DNA of 64,000 nt from an uncultured Collinsella sp. (GTDB lineage Bacteria; Actinomycetota; Coriobacteriia; Coriobacteriales; Coriobacteriaceae). Shown in pieces: positions 1 through 8,132 of this stretch. The notes beneath the pieces are model-generated. The model did no database searches. It was not told the DNA's origin and was given only the letters and a program-made list of their open reading frames with translations. The stretch lies in contig CAUGJE010000002.1 of NCBI GenBank assembly GCA_959599915.1, positions 221,283 to 285,282 on the forward strand. The letters run 5' to 3'. Made by a program: the position numbers and the translations under genes. Each line of letters starts with the position of its first letter. Positions within the stretch are counted from its first letter, which is position 1.

Positions 1-1737
1 GAGGACTTTGGCATCCACGCATTCCTTGCCAGCAACACCGTCACCAACGACTACTACCCCAAGCTCGCGCGCATCCTCTTTGAGCTTGCCGTACGCCTGG
101 AGCGCGAGACCGGCGCACACGTCGCCTTCATCAATCTGTCCGGCGGCGTCGGCATCCCCTACCTGCCCGAGCAGCAGGCCAACGACATTCGCGCCATCGG
201 CGAGGGAGTACACGCGGCATACGACGAGATCCTGGTTCCCGCCGGCATGGACGATGTGGCCATCTGCACCGAGATGGGCCGCTTTATGATGGGCCCCTAC
301 GGCTGCCTGGTCACCAAGGCTATCCACGAGAAGCAAATCTACAAGGACTATATCGGCGTGGACGCCAGTGCCGTCGACCTCATTCGTCCCGCCATGTATG
401 GCGCTTACCACCACATCACGGTGATGGGTCAGCCGGGCGGCGCCGACAAGGCCACAGCGCCCGTCACGAACACCTATGACATCACGGGCAACCTATGCGA
501 GAACAACGACAAGTTCGCTATCGATCGCGAGCTGCCGCATATCGACATGGGTGACCTGCTTGTAATCCACGATACCGGCGCGCATGGCTACTCCATGGGC
601 TACAACTACAACGGCCGTCTGCGCTCCGCCGAGGTCCTGCTGCGCCCCGATGGCTCGGCCGACCTCATCCGTCGCGCCGAGCGCCCGGGCGACTACTTTG
701 CCACGCTCGACGTGCTGCCGTGCGGCCGAGAGTTGCTGGCCAAGTCGCGCGCCGAAAGTGCCCGCCGCCGCGCTCAGGACGAGCGCCTGGCCGTCGCCGC
801 TCAGTGGAACAAACGCATCCAGATCGCGGAAGCGAAGGAGAAGAACATGGACATCCGCAATCTCGAGGGTTCAATCGTCGCCCTTGTCACGCCGTTTAAA
901 AAGGACGGCAGTGTCGACTTTGACGCGCTCGAGCGCCTTATCGATTTCCACCTGCAAAATGGCACCGACGCCATCCTCACCCTGGGCACCACCGGAGAGA
1001 GTGCCACGATGACCGACGACGAGGACAACTCCGTTGTCGCCGCAGTGGTCAAGCAGGTTGCGGGCCGAGTCCCCGTTATTGCCGGCTCGGGCTCTAACTC
1101 CACGCAGACCATGCTCACTAAGTCGCTCACTTACCAGGGCCTGGGCGCCGATGGTCTGCTGCTCATTACCCCCTACTACAACAAGTCTAACGAAGAGGGC
1201 ATCTACCAGCACTTTAAGACCGTGGCCGACGCCGTGGACATCCCCTGCATTCTGTACAACATCCCCGGCCGCTGTGGCTGCGGCATCAGCGAGCGCAACG
1301 TAGAGCGCTTGGCCGCGCACCCCAACATCATGGGCATCAAGGAGGCCTCGGGCAACGTCGCCTACGCGGCCAAGATCGCCCACCTGCTGTCAGACGACTT
1401 CCGCATGTACTCGGGCGAGGATGCCCTCACCGTGCCGCTCATGAGCCTAGGCGCTTCGGGTACCATCAGCGTGTGGGCAGACGTTCAGCCGCAGCTCGTG
1501 CACGACATGTGCCGTGCCTATCTGGACGGCGACGTGGAGCGCGCCCGCGATATCCAGATTGCCGGTCAGCCGCTCATCAACGCCCTCTTTAGTGAGGTCA
1601 ACCCCATCCCCGTCAAAGAGGCGCTCGCTCAGATGGGTATGATCGAGGCAAACTACCGTATGCCGCTGTGCCCCATGGCCAACGACACGCGCGCTGCACT
1701 TACCGATGCTTTGAAGGGAGCTGGTCTGCTTGATTAA
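1..1737 (+). CDS. lysA-dapA: LysA-DapA fused frame: diaminopimelate decarboxylase C-terminal part joined to dihydrodipicolinate synthase (5' end outside window)
   Basis: The frame is open from base 1, with no stop before 1737. Codons 1-282 are the C-terminal half of diaminopimelate decarboxylase (meso-DAP to L-lysine, PLP-dependent, fold type III). Visible are a glycine-rich SGGVGIP segment, a CTEMGRFMMGP stretch in place of the usual EPGR loop, the CENNDKF block carrying the dimer-interface Cys, and YGAYHH near the active site. The PLP lysine lies upstream of the window. A charged, Ala/Arg-rich linker (AESARRRAQDERLAVAAQWNK, given here in part only as AESARRRAQDERLA) runs without a stop into the DapA start at 847. 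The last enzyme of the pathway is thus in frame with the first committed one. Whether a single bifunctional chain is made is inference, because a Shine-Dalgarno precedes the internal ATG. A lost stop codon or a sequencing error would also explain it. Confidence 0.75.
   Translation, partial: EDFGIHAFLASNTVTNDYYPKLARILFELAVRLERETGAHVAFINLSGGVGIPYLPEQQANDIRAIGEGVHAAYDEILVPAGMDDVAICTEMGRFMMGPYGCLVTKAIHEKQIYKDYIGVDASAVDLIRPAMYGAYHHITVMGQPGGADKATAPVTNTYDITGNLCENNDKFAIDRELPHIDMGDLLVIHDTGAHGYSMGYNYNGRLRSAEVLLRPDGSADLIRRAERPGDYFATLDVLPCGRELLAKSRAESARRRAQDERLAVAAQWNKRIQIAEAKEKNMDIRNLEGSIVALVTPFKKDGSVDFDALERLIDFHLQNGTDAILTLGTTGESATMTDDEDNSVVAAVVKQVAGRVPVIAGSGSNSTQTMLTKSLTYQGLGADGLLLITPYYNKSNEEGIYQHFKTVADAVDIPCILYNIPGRCGCGISERNVERLAAHPNIMGIKEASGNVAYAAKIAHLLSDDFRMYSGEDALTVPLMSLGASGTISVWADVQPQLVHDMCRAYLDGDVERARDIQIAGQPLINALFSEVNPIPVKEALAQMGMIEANYRMPLCPMANDTRAALTDALKGAGLLD
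847..1737 (+). CDS. dapA: 4-hydroxy-tetrahydrodipicolinate synthase DapA (also readable from its own internal start)
   Basis: This 296-aa domain has the normal full length of DapA, which condenses pyruvate with aspartate semialdehyde as the first committed step of DAP/lysine synthesis. It shows the GTTGES motif (Thr48-Thr49, substrate-binding loop), Tyr137 in YNIPGR (proton relay) with Arg142, and the Schiff-base Lys165 in GIKEASG. It is listed separately because AAGGAG sits 6 nt before the ATG at 847, so independent translation is plausible even though the preceding lysA frame reads through. It is followed by dapB with an 8-nt overlap. Identification is firm; only the true N-terminus in vivo is uncertain. 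Confidence 0.95.
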   Translation: MDIRNLEGSIVALVTPFKKDGSVDFDALERLIDFHLQNGTDAILTLGTTGESATMTDDEDNSVVAAVVKQVAGRVPVIAGSGSNSTQTMLTKSLTYQGLGADGLLLITPYYNKSNEEGIYQHFKTVADAVDIPCILYNIPGRCGCGISERNVERLAAHPNIMGIKEASGNVAYAAKIAHLLSDDFRMYSGEDALTVPLMSLGASGTISVWADVQPQLVHDMCRAYLDGDVERARDIQIAGQPLINALFSEVNPIPVKEALAQMGMIEANYRMPLCPMANDTRAALTDALKGAGLLD

Positions 1738-2470
1738 GACCGTCATTATGGGAACGGGCCGCATGGGCTCGCTCATCCGCACTACCGCCGAGGGCATTGT
1801 CAACGCCGCTGGAGAGGCCGTTTTCGACATTGTGGCCCAGATTGGCTTCGATTTGAGCGAGCTCGAGAACGCACCGGCTGCCGATGTGATTATCGACTTC
1901 TCGAACGTCGTGACCTTTGACGCCGTCGTCGCCTATGTCGAGCGCACGGGCGCGGCGTTGGTCTCGGGCACCACAGGCTACACTCCCGAGCAGATGGACC
2001 GCCTGCGTGAGCTGGGCCAGAACGCCCGCGTCATGCACTCCGGCAATTACTCCATCGGCATCGCAGCCCTGCGTCATCTAGTGGCCCAGGCCACGCGTGA
2101 GCTGCCCGGCTTTGACTGCGAGATTGTCGAGACTCACCACAACCAAAAGGTCGACGCCCCCAGCGGCACCGCAAAGCTGCTGCTCGACGCCGTAGTCGAG
2201 GCCGAGCCCGAGGCAGGCTACCACCCCGTCTATGGCCGCGAGGGCATGTGCGGCGCGCGTGACCCCAAGGAGATCGGCATGCACTCGCTGCGCGGCGGCA
2301 CCGTCGCCGGCGTGCACGAGGTGAGTTTCTTTGGCCAGGACGAGGAGGTCACGCTCACCCACCGCGCCACGAGCCGTCAGATCTTCGTCAACGGTGCCTT
2401 GGCAGCCGCGCAGAAGCTCATCACCCGCGAACCCGGCTTCTACACCTTCGACCAGGTCATGTTCGCCTAA
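1730..2470 (+). CDS. dapB: 4-hydroxy-tetrahydrodipicolinate reductase
   Basis: This 246-aa cytoplasmic enzyme reduces hydroxy-tetrahydrodipicolinate with NAD(P)H, the second step after DapA. The N-terminus MIKTVIMGTGRMGS is the Rossmann dinucleotide-binding turn. The signature HHNQKVDAPSGTAK near residues 135-150 holds the catalytic His and Lys and the substrate-binding segment. The start is TTG at 1730, overlapping the dapA stop by 8 nt, which indicates translational coupling. Length is normal for the family (about 240-270 aa). It sits in the lysA-dapA-dapB-dapH order, so the cluster is one operon on the plus strand. Confidence 0.95.
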   Translation: MIKTVIMGTGRMGSLIRTTAEGIVNAAGEAVFDIVAQIGFDLSELENAPAADVIIDFSNVVTFDAVVAYVERTGAALVSGTTGYTPEQMDRLRELGQNARVMHSGNYSIGIAALRHLVAQATRELPGFDCEIVETHHNQKVDAPSGTAKLLLDAVVEAEPEAGYHPVYGREGMCGARDPKEIGMHSLRGGTVAGVHEVSFFGQDEEVTLTHRATSRQIFVNGALAAAQKLITREPGFYTFDQVMFA

Positions 2471-2509
2471 CTAGTTATCAACCATACCCCCTCAAAGGAG
2501 AGACAGCAT

Positions 2510-3229
2510 ATGAGCAACGCAGCCGAGATGGACGCACAGGAGATTATCAACTACATCGCCACCGCGCCCAAAAAGACGCCCGTCAAGCTGTACGTGCGCG
2601 AGAAGCCCGGCATGAAGGTTGCCTGGGGCGACGCGCATGTCTACGGCGGGCGGCGCGGCAAGACCGTCTTTGGCGACTGGGATGAGCTCAGGGCAATCCT
2701 CGACGCCAACGCCGACTCTATCGACTACTACGACGTAGAGAACGACTGCCGCAACTCCGCCGTGCCCATGCTCGACCTTAAGGGCATCAACGCCCGCATC
2801 GAGCCGGGCGCGATCATCCGCGACCGCGTCGAGATCGGCGACCGTGCCGTCATCATGATGGGTGCCATCATCAACATCGGCTCCGTTATCGGCGAGGGTT
2901 CCATGATCGATATGGGCGCCGTGCTGGGCGGCCGCGCCACCGTGGGCAAGAACTGCCATATCGGCGCCGGCACCGTGCTGGCAGGCGTTGTGGAGCCCGC
3001 CAGCGCCACGCCCGTCATCATCGAGGACGATGTCATGATCGGCGCAAACGCCGTGGTCCTGGAAGGCGTGCGCGTGGGCAAGGGCGCTGTTGTCGCCGCC
3101 GGCGCCGTGTGCGTCGAGGACGTCCCCGCCGGCGCCGTCGTGGCCGGTGTCCCCGCCCGCGTCATCAAGATGCGCGACGCCCAGACCGACAGCAAGACCG
3201 GTCTCGAGGAAGGACTACGTCAACTTTAA
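2510..3229 (+). CDS. dapH: Tetrahydrodipicolinate N-acetyltransferase (DapH type)
   Basis: This 239-aa protein has an N-terminal helical DapH domain (about residues 1-85, with the FGDWDEL stretch) followed by a left-handed beta-helix of hexapeptide repeats (about 90-220: IGDRAVIMMGAIINIG, IGEGSMIDMGAVLGG and similar). It acetylates tetrahydrodipicolinate with acetyl-CoA and so defines the acetylase branch of DAP synthesis rather than the succinylase (DapD) or direct aminotransferase (DapL) branch. AAAGGAG lies upstream of the ATG. The gene begins 39 nt after dapB and ends at a strong bidirectional terminator. The later acetyl-DAP aminotransferase, deacetylase and epimerase are not in this cluster. 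The class I/II aminotransferase at 6851 is one candidate for the first of these. Confidence 0.93.
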   Translation: MSNAAEMDAQEIINYIATAPKKTPVKLYVREKPGMKVAWGDAHVYGGRRGKTVFGDWDELRAILDANADSIDYYDVENDCRNSAVPMLDLKGINARIEPGAIIRDRVEIGDRAVIMMGAIINIGSVIGEGSMIDMGAVLGGRATVGKNCHIGAGTVLAGVVEPASATPVIIEDDVMIGANAVVLEGVRVGKGAVVAAGAVCVEDVPAGAVVAGVPARVIKMRDAQTDSKTGLEEGLRQL

Positions 3230-3246
3230 TAGTTACGCGGTTATGA

Positions 3247-3284
3247 CGAAAAGGCCGAAGTCCCAAAGGGCTTCGGCCTTTTCG
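3247..3284. terminator. Bidirectional intrinsic terminator between dapH and the nucleoid protein gene
   Basis: A perfect 14-bp inverted repeat (CGAAAAGGCCGAAG and its complement) surrounds a 10-nt loop, and the arm ends supply A and T runs on both strands. It lies between the convergent dapH and the minus-strand gene ending at 3308, so it can serve both. Confidence 0.9.
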
Positions 3285-3307
3285 TTACGGTCAATCCGCT
3301 CGATCCC

Positions 3308-4312
3308 TTATCGATTCTCAATTGACCCGATATTCTTGAGCTCGATGGAGATGAGGCCGTTGGGTTCGTTGACGAACTCGATGTACTCGGAGTTCGAGCC
3401 CATCTCGGCCGGAAAGCTGATCTCGATGCCCGTATCGGTACGAATCTTGTGGTTGCGCACGGCCGCGCGTTCGACCTGCTTGCGCTCCACGGGCACACGC
3501 TCAGGCACCTTCTCCTCAGTCAGTGCCGCGCGCACGCTCTCCTTGATAACCGGTTCGTCCTCAAAGACCTCATCGACGATATCCCAGGGCGGCAGCTCCT
3601 CGTCATCCTCGACTTTCTCGGCGACGGCAGCCTTAACCTTGGCGAGCGCCACGGCCGTATTGGCACCGTGCTCCTCGGCGACTTCCTCGACCACACGCGT
3701 CACGGTGTCGATGACCTCCTTGCCTGATACGCCCGTGTCGCACTGCAGCAGGCCATCGGGGATAAGCATACGGTCCTCACCGGCAATCTTGCGCTTCTTG
3801 TCCACGTAACCGATCTCCATGGTGCTCGCACGCACGATGGCATAGCTCGGCACCTTTTGCGAGGGGTTCGGCAGAATGGCGTAGTGGCGCGCGATGTCAT
3901 TGCGCACCTCCCCCTCCTCGCGGCCCACTTCGTGCATAAAAGCCTGCTTGGAGCCCAGCAGCATCACGGCAAACCAGCGGGCATCCTCATCGTCGTCAAA
4001 ATCGGCCACGAGCACGTCGGTTGACTCGGCTTTCTCGGCTTTGGTGAGCTCGGAGGAGATAAACTCCGCAATCTGCTGCGACAGGTCCACGAACTCGCGC
4101 TCGCCAAAGAAATAGCCCTTGAGCTCGCCGCCAAACGCAGAGTTCTCGGCAAACGTGGCGCGTTTATTGTCGGCCGAGGTACGTGCGCGGCGCAGATGCG
4201 TGGTCACGAAGTTGCGCACGGTACGGCTCTCGATATCGAGCTCGCGCTGGCTCATAACGTTGACGGCAGAGTCAAAGTCCAGGATATGCAGAATCGCGTG
4301 ATTGATTTTCAT
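3308..4312 (-). CDS. Nucleoid-associated protein, YejK/NdpA family
   Basis: This is a 334-aa protein of the YejK family (PF04245), DNA-associated proteins that co-purify with the nucleoid; their exact role is not settled. The N-terminus MKINHAILHILDFDS is characteristic. The C-terminal quarter, after an acidic Glu-rich hinge around residues 230-260, carries the conserved region ending in IEFVNEPNGLISIELKNI. There is no signal peptide or membrane segment. A second in-frame ATG lies 9 nt upstream at 4321. The downstream ATG is preferred because a GGA-type ribosome site is better spaced from it. It stands alone, bounded by terminators and a short palindromic repeat. Confidence 0.85.
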   Translation of the reverse strand: MKINHAILHILDFDSAVNVMSQRELDIESRTVRNFVTTHLRRARTSADNKRATFAENSAFGGELKGYFFGEREFVDLSQQIAEFISSELTKAEKAESTDVLVADFDDDEDARWFAVMLLGSKQAFMHEVGREEGEVRNDIARHYAILPNPSQKVPSYAIVRASTMEIGYVDKKRKIAGEDRMLIPDGLLQCDTGVSGKEVIDTVTRVVEEVAEEHGANTAVALAKVKAAVAEKVEDDEELPPWDIVDEVFEDEPVIKESVRAALTEEKVPERVPVERKQVERAAVRNHKIRTDTGIEISFPAEMGSNSEYIEFVNEPNGLISIELKNIGSIENR

Positions 4313-4387
4313 ATACGGCATTCCGTTCTAGATCGATTTCGGCACGAACCAGTATAGCGGTCGAGCCCGCCCCAGGCGCATCGAAGC

Positions 4388-4420
4388 TTGGTGCATCGGG
4401 GACAGGTTGCTTTGCACCAA
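4388..4420. repeat. Short palindromic intergenic repeat, GGGGACAGG core, copy 1
   Basis: Perfect 8-bp arms TTGGTGCA / TGCACCAA enclose an 18-nt core containing GGGGACAGGTTGC. A second copy lies at 5602-5632 and relatives with a different outer arm lie near 29.73 and 30.46 kb. The size and placement are those of a REP-type element. No associated transposase is visible in the window. Confidence 0.7.
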
Positions 4421-4423
4421 TGG

Positions 4424-5584
4424 TTAGCGCAGGAGCTCGGACTGCCAAGCCTCGAGCTGTTCTGCCAAACTCTTGCCGGCAGCGGGCATGTCGATCTGGG
4501 GTCGTTTGGGCAGCAGTGCGCATTTAAGGATTGCCACGATGGTCTGCGAGACAAAGCGTCGCGTATCCTTGTCAAAGCCTTGCGCAGCCTGGAGCATCAC
4601 GGGCAGGCTCTCGCGCAGATTCCCAGCGATATCCGCAAACCGCTCAGCACCCGTAGCCTCAAACACGGAGAACAACGCATCTACAAAACGCTCGCGCTCG
4701 CTAGGCGACACTGCAAGCAGCATCTCGCGAATGGAGCCATCGACGTATCGAGCACCGGCGGACAGACGCTCACAGTACACGAAGTCGCGACCATCAACCA
4801 CCCAGCTAAAGGGATTGTGCTGCAGCAGGCTGAACTCGGTGCTTTCAACGATGGCATAGTCCTCCTGTGTCTCGAACATCATGCCAAAGATCGACGACCG
4901 AGGTAGCGTCTTGTCGATTCGACCGGAAAGATCGGCAAAAGCCTTGCCGTTCAGAAACTCCTCGACGAAGCCCGGACCATCATGGGAATACGCCCGCTCG
5001 ATTCGCTCACGGGCGACATCGGAGCACATCGCCGCACCGTACACCGCAAGGTTTCCACCCTTGGAATGACCTCCGCACAAAAGCGGCCCGTTAATCGCAT
5101 CCGCCGCCTCGTCCACATAACGCGCCGCGGATTCCTGGGCCGGCACAGGACACCGGAACGCCATGTTAAAGTCCTCTTTCCAGCCCACGATCGTGCTGTC
5201 GGTCCCCCGGAAGGAAAGATAACTAAACCCCGCCGGGAACCGGAACGCCATGGCTGCAAACTGCTCTGTCGCCACCACATCGCTCACGGCACGATAGCCG
5301 CAAACGTGTACGCCACGGTAGCGAGGGCTTGCTGCCACGGCCTCCAACAAGGCTCTGCTCCCCTCTGGGTCCCACAAGTCGTCAATCATGTCCCGGTAGC
5401 ACTCGGCACGCAGCAACTCACGCACATCCAGCCCCTGCCAACCGGCCAGCTCCGCCATATCACCCGGCAAACGCAAATAGGACAACCACGCAAAAACCAG
5501 GCTATCCACCGCGCAGAACGGCCGCTCCTCAAACGGATCAAACGCCGTCTGGGCATAGATCAAAAAATTAGGCGAATCCGACAT
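4424..5584 (-). CDS. DUF2974 (Mbeg1-like) alpha/beta hydrolase
   Basis: This 386-aa protein has the organisation of DUF2974/Mbeg1-like proteins. The N-terminal part (PFCAVDSLVFAWLSYL, then LWDPEGSRAL) precedes an alpha/beta-hydrolase core. FSYLSFRGTDSTIVGWKEDFNM matches the lipase-class-3-like oxyanion region, and the nucleophile elbow is GGHSKGGNLA, with the serine flanked by His and Lys as in this family. There is no signal peptide, so it is probably cytoplasmic or peripheral. Substrate is unknown; lipid or ester hydrolysis is inferred from the fold only. GGGAGG precedes the ATG by 2-3 nt. Palindromic repeats flank the gene on both sides (4388-4420 and 5602-5632). Confidence 0.8.
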   Translation of the reverse strand: MSDSPNFLIYAQTAFDPFEERPFCAVDSLVFAWLSYLRLPGDMAELAGWQGLDVRELLRAECYRDMIDDLWDPEGSRALLEAVAASPRYRGVHVCGYRAVSDVVATEQFAAMAFRFPAGFSYLSFRGTDSTIVGWKEDFNMAFRCPVPAQESAARYVDEAADAINGPLLCGGHSKGGNLAVYGAAMCSDVARERIERAYSHDGPGFVEEFLNGKAFADLSGRIDKTLPRSSIFGMMFETQEDYAIVESTEFSLLQHNPFSWVVDGRDFVYCERLSAGARYVDGSIREMLLAVSPSERERFVDALFSVFEATGAERFADIAGNLRESLPVMLQAAQGFDKDTRRFVSQTIVAILKCALLPKRPQIDMPAAGKSLAEQLEAWQSELLR

Positions 5585-5601
5585 GGCCCTCCCATCAACT
5601 A

Positions 5602-5632
5602 TGGTGCATTGGGGTCAGGTTACTTTGCACCA
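5602..5632. repeat. Short palindromic intergenic repeat, GGGGTCAGG core, copy 2
   Basis: Arms TGGTGCA / TGCACCA enclose a core that differs from copy 1 (4388-4420) at three or four positions. Same orientation as copy 1, so the two copies bracket the DUF2974 gene as direct repeats. Confidence 0.7.
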
Positions 5633-5668
5633 AAAAGGCGCCCGGGCCGTGTGGACCCGGACGCCTTT
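5630..5668 (-). terminator. Intrinsic terminator of ldh
   Basis: On the minus strand an AAAGGCG/CGCCTTT stem extended by CCGGG/CCCGG pairs and closed by a short loop is followed by a T run. It lies 30 nt past the ldh stop. Confidence 0.85.
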
Positions 5669-5698
5669 ATTGTAGCTTTTCGCTCTAGCGAGCTTGAT

Positions 5699-6649
5699 TT
5701 AGCAGGAGAAGTCGACGCTGTCGATGATGTCCTTAAGGGCTTTAGCAGAAACGGTGAGCTCATGCTGCTCGTCATCGTTCAGCGGCACGGGGACGCGGCA
5801 GACGACGCCGTCGCGGCCAACGACGGTCGGCATGGAGATGGCAAGATCGGACAGGCCATACTCGCCCACCATGAGCGAGGAAACGGGCAGAACGGTCTGC
5901 TCATCGCGCATGACGGCAGTGCAGATGCGCTTAACGGCCATGGCGACGCCGTAGTAGGTGGCGTGCTTCTTCTCGATGATGGTGTAGGCGGAGTTCTTGA
6001 CGTCCTCGGCGATGCGCTTCTCGGCAGCCTCATGCTCCAGATGACCATGGAGCTCGCAGAAGGTGTTCAGCGGCACGCCGGCAACCTGAGCGCTGGACCA
6101 AGCGACAAACTCGGAATCGCCGTGCTCACCCATGACATAGGCCTGGACATCGCGCGGGTCGACCTCGACATGGGCACCAAGCATCTGCTGCAGACGGCCG
6201 GTGTCGAGCACGGTACCGGAACCGATGACGTGGCCCTCGGGCAGGCCGGACATCTTGATGGCGGCGTAGGTCAGAACATCGACCGGGTTGGAGACGATGA
6301 GCAGAATGCCGTCGAAGCCGGACTTCTTAATCTCGGGAATAATGGACTTAAAGATGCTGACGTTCTTGTTGACCAGGTCCAGGCGAGTCTCACCGGGCTT
6401 CTGGGCAGCGCCAGCGGTGACGACGATCATGGCGGCGTCGGCGACATCGGAATAATCGCCGGCGTAGATCTTCATCGGCTCGGCAAACGTCATGCCGTGC
6501 GCGATATCCAGGGCCTCACCCTCGGCGCGGTTCTTGTCCACGTCGATGAGGACCATCTCGGAGAACAGACCACTCTGCATCAGCGCGAACGCCGAAGACG
6601 AACCAACGAAACCGCAGCCGACAATAGCGACCTTCTTCTCGTTAACCAT
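5699..6649 (-). CDS. ldh: L-lactate dehydrogenase
   Basis: This 316-aa NAD-dependent L-lactate dehydrogenase interconverts pyruvate and lactate and regenerates NAD+ in fermentation. It shows the Rossmann motif VGCGFVGSS near residues 9-18, the cofactor Asp in LIDVDKN, SNPVDVLTY, and the catalytic His loop GEHGDSEF. Malate dehydrogenase is less likely because of the GAAQKPGETRLDL active-site loop, in which the specificity residue is Gln as in LDHs. The start ATG at 6649 has GGGAG upstream; the frame stays open for 26 more codons but that extension is not LDH-like. It is monocistronic between a hairpin at 6676 and a terminator at 5630. No clear Rex operator was recognised upstream. Confidence 0.93.
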   Translation of the reverse strand: MVNEKKVAIVGCGFVGSSSAFALMQSGLFSEMVLIDVDKNRAEGEALDIAHGMTFAEPMKIYAGDYSDVADAAMIVVTAGAAQKPGETRLDLVNKNVSIFKSIIPEIKKSGFDGILLIVSNPVDVLTYAAIKMSGLPEGHVIGSGTVLDTGRLQQMLGAHVEVDPRDVQAYVMGEHGDSEFVAWSSAQVAGVPLNTFCELHGHLEHEAAEKRIAEDVKNSAYTIIEKKHATYYGVAMAVKRICTAVMRDEQTVLPVSSLMVGEYGLSDLAISMPTVVGRDGVVCRVPVPLNDDEQHELTVSAKALKDIIDSVDFSC

Positions 6650-6675
6650 TAGAAACTCCCATCTCTCTCCACAAA

Positions 6676-6706
6676 CAAGCCGCCCGGGAACGACCCGAGC
6701 GGCTTG
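6676..6706 (-). terminator. Hairpin between the aminotransferase gene and ldh
   Basis: CAAGCCGC / GCGGCTTG arms with additional CCCGGG/CCCGA pairing form a stable stem-loop. It lies 145 nt downstream of the aminotransferase stop and 27 nt upstream of the ldh start. The T run after it is weak (TTTGTGG), so it may be a terminator or a leader structure of ldh. Confidence 0.5.
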
Positions 6707-6850
6707 CCGTAATCCCAATACATCCAATCGGGACTTTGATTATGCTCCTATTCGCAGCCAAAAATCGACCGTTTACCGAAATTGTTTGCAGGATTCGTAA
6801 AATAACTGCACGGAATCGGTTTCGAGCTATTGACGAGTCGAAACAGGTTT

Positions 6851-8014
6851 CTAATACAGACCCGCCTCGCGGATGTCCTCGACAGCCAAAGCAATCTGGT
6901 CGGGCGGCAAGACCAGCGCCATGCGCACGTGCCCCTCGCCCGAAGGACCAAAGCTCGCGCCCGGCGTCACCACAACGCCGGCCTCCTCCATGAGCTCCTC
7001 GCAAAACGCCATGGAATCGGTGCGACCACCGGGAAGCTTGGCCCACACAAACATAGAGCCATGCGCGTTGGGACGCTCCCAGCCCAGGCCCTCAAGACCG
7101 TCGCACAGGGCATCGCGGCGCTCCTGGTACTTCAGACGCTGCGCCTCGACCTCATCGCGCGGACCGTTCAGGCAGGCGATAGCAGCCTTCTGGATCGGGA
7201 AGAACATACCAAAGTCGATCTGGCCGCGCAGCTTGGCAAAGGCCGAGACCACATCCTCGCGACCGACCAAAAAGCCGATACGCGCACCGGTGACGTTAAA
7301 CGACTTGGAGAGCGAGAAGAACTCAACGCCCACCTCGAGCGCGCCAGGGTACTGCAAAAAGCTTCCGCCCGGCTCGCCGTCGAACACGATGTCGGAGTAT
7401 GCGTTGTCATGGACAATGAGCAGGTCGTGCTCGCGGGCGAAGGCGATGATCTCCTCGTAGACCTCGGGCGTGCCCACCGAGCCCACCGGGTTGGCGGGCA
7501 GCGATACGATCATATACTTGGCACGATCGGCCACCTCGGGATCGATACCCGCCACATAGGGCAGGTAATTATGCTCGGCAACCAGCGGATAGTACTCGAG
7601 CTTGGCATCGGCAATCTTCGCACCCGCCTCAAAGACCGGGTAGCACGGATCGGGAACCAGAATGGTGTCACCCGGATCGAGCAGGGCCAGGCCCAAATGA
7701 CCCACGCCCTCCTGCGTGCCGTTGCACGACTGCACCATGGACGGCGTAATGCCGGAGACGCCAAAGCGGCGCTCGTAGTAATCGCACACGGCCTGCTTAA
7801 GCTCGGGCAGATCGCGCAGGGCATACTTCCACATCTCGGGATCTTGGGCTGCCTGCGTGAGCGCCTCGACCACGTGGTCGTACGGCTTAAAGTCGGGCGT
7901 GCCCACGCTCATGTTGTAAATGGTCTTGCCCTGAGCCTTCAGCGCGAGAAGCTTGTTGTTAAGCGAGGCAAAGACCTCCGCGCCAAAGCGGTCGAGACGC
8001 TGCGATGCCTGCAT
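6851..8014 (-). CDS. Class I/II pyridoxal-phosphate aminotransferase (LL-DAP / acetyl-DAP aminotransferase-like)
   Basis: This 387-aa fold-type-I aminotransferase shows MSVGTPDFKPYDH at the N-terminus, the SLPANPVGSVGTPE segment with the conserved Asn-Pro, VHDNAYSDIVFDG with the ring-contacting Asp and Tyr, and SLSKSFNVTGARIGF, where Lys forms the Schiff base and Arg binds phosphate. The family includes DapL, PatA (N-acetyl-LL-DAP aminotransferase) and Asp/Ala aminotransferases, and sequence alone does not settle the substrate. Because the lysine cluster here uses DapH, an acetyl-DAP aminotransferase is needed and this gene is a reasonable candidate. AAAGG precedes the ATG at 8014. Confidence 0.8.
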   Translation of the reverse strand: MQASQRLDRFGAEVFASLNNKLLALKAQGKTIYNMSVGTPDFKPYDHVVEALTQAAQDPEMWKYALRDLPELKQAVCDYYERRFGVSGITPSMVQSCNGTQEGVGHLGLALLDPGDTILVPDPCYPVFEAGAKIADAKLEYYPLVAEHNYLPYVAGIDPEVADRAKYMIVSLPANPVGSVGTPEVYEEIIAFAREHDLLIVHDNAYSDIVFDGEPGGSFLQYPGALEVGVEFFSLSKSFNVTGARIGFLVGREDVVSAFAKLRGQIDFGMFFPIQKAAIACLNGPRDEVEAQRLKYQERRDALCDGLEGLGWERPNAHGSMFVWAKLPGGRTDSMAFCEELMEEAGVVVTPGASFGPSGEGHVRMALVLPPDQIALAVEDIREAGLY

Positions 8015-8032
8015 GGTGCCACCTTTCGATAT

Positions 8033-8064
8033 GAAAAACGCGGCGCTCCGACAAGAGCGCCGCG
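8033..8064 (-). terminator. Intrinsic terminator of nadE
   Basis: A perfect 10-bp stem CGCGGCGCTC / GAGCGCCGCG with a 6-nt loop is followed on the minus strand by TTTTTC. It separates nadE from the aminotransferase gene. Confidence 0.9.
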
Positions 8065-8132
8065 CGATACGGGCCATCAGATTGCAAAAGTGTAACGCTT
8101 GCAACCCCCGCATTGGTTCAATTTAGCCAACC

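Noticed and set aside
4982..6652. 556-codon plus-strand open frame opposite the DUF2974 and ldh genes
   Set aside because: It is a GC-driven shadow of two recognisable minus-strand genes and crosses a terminator.
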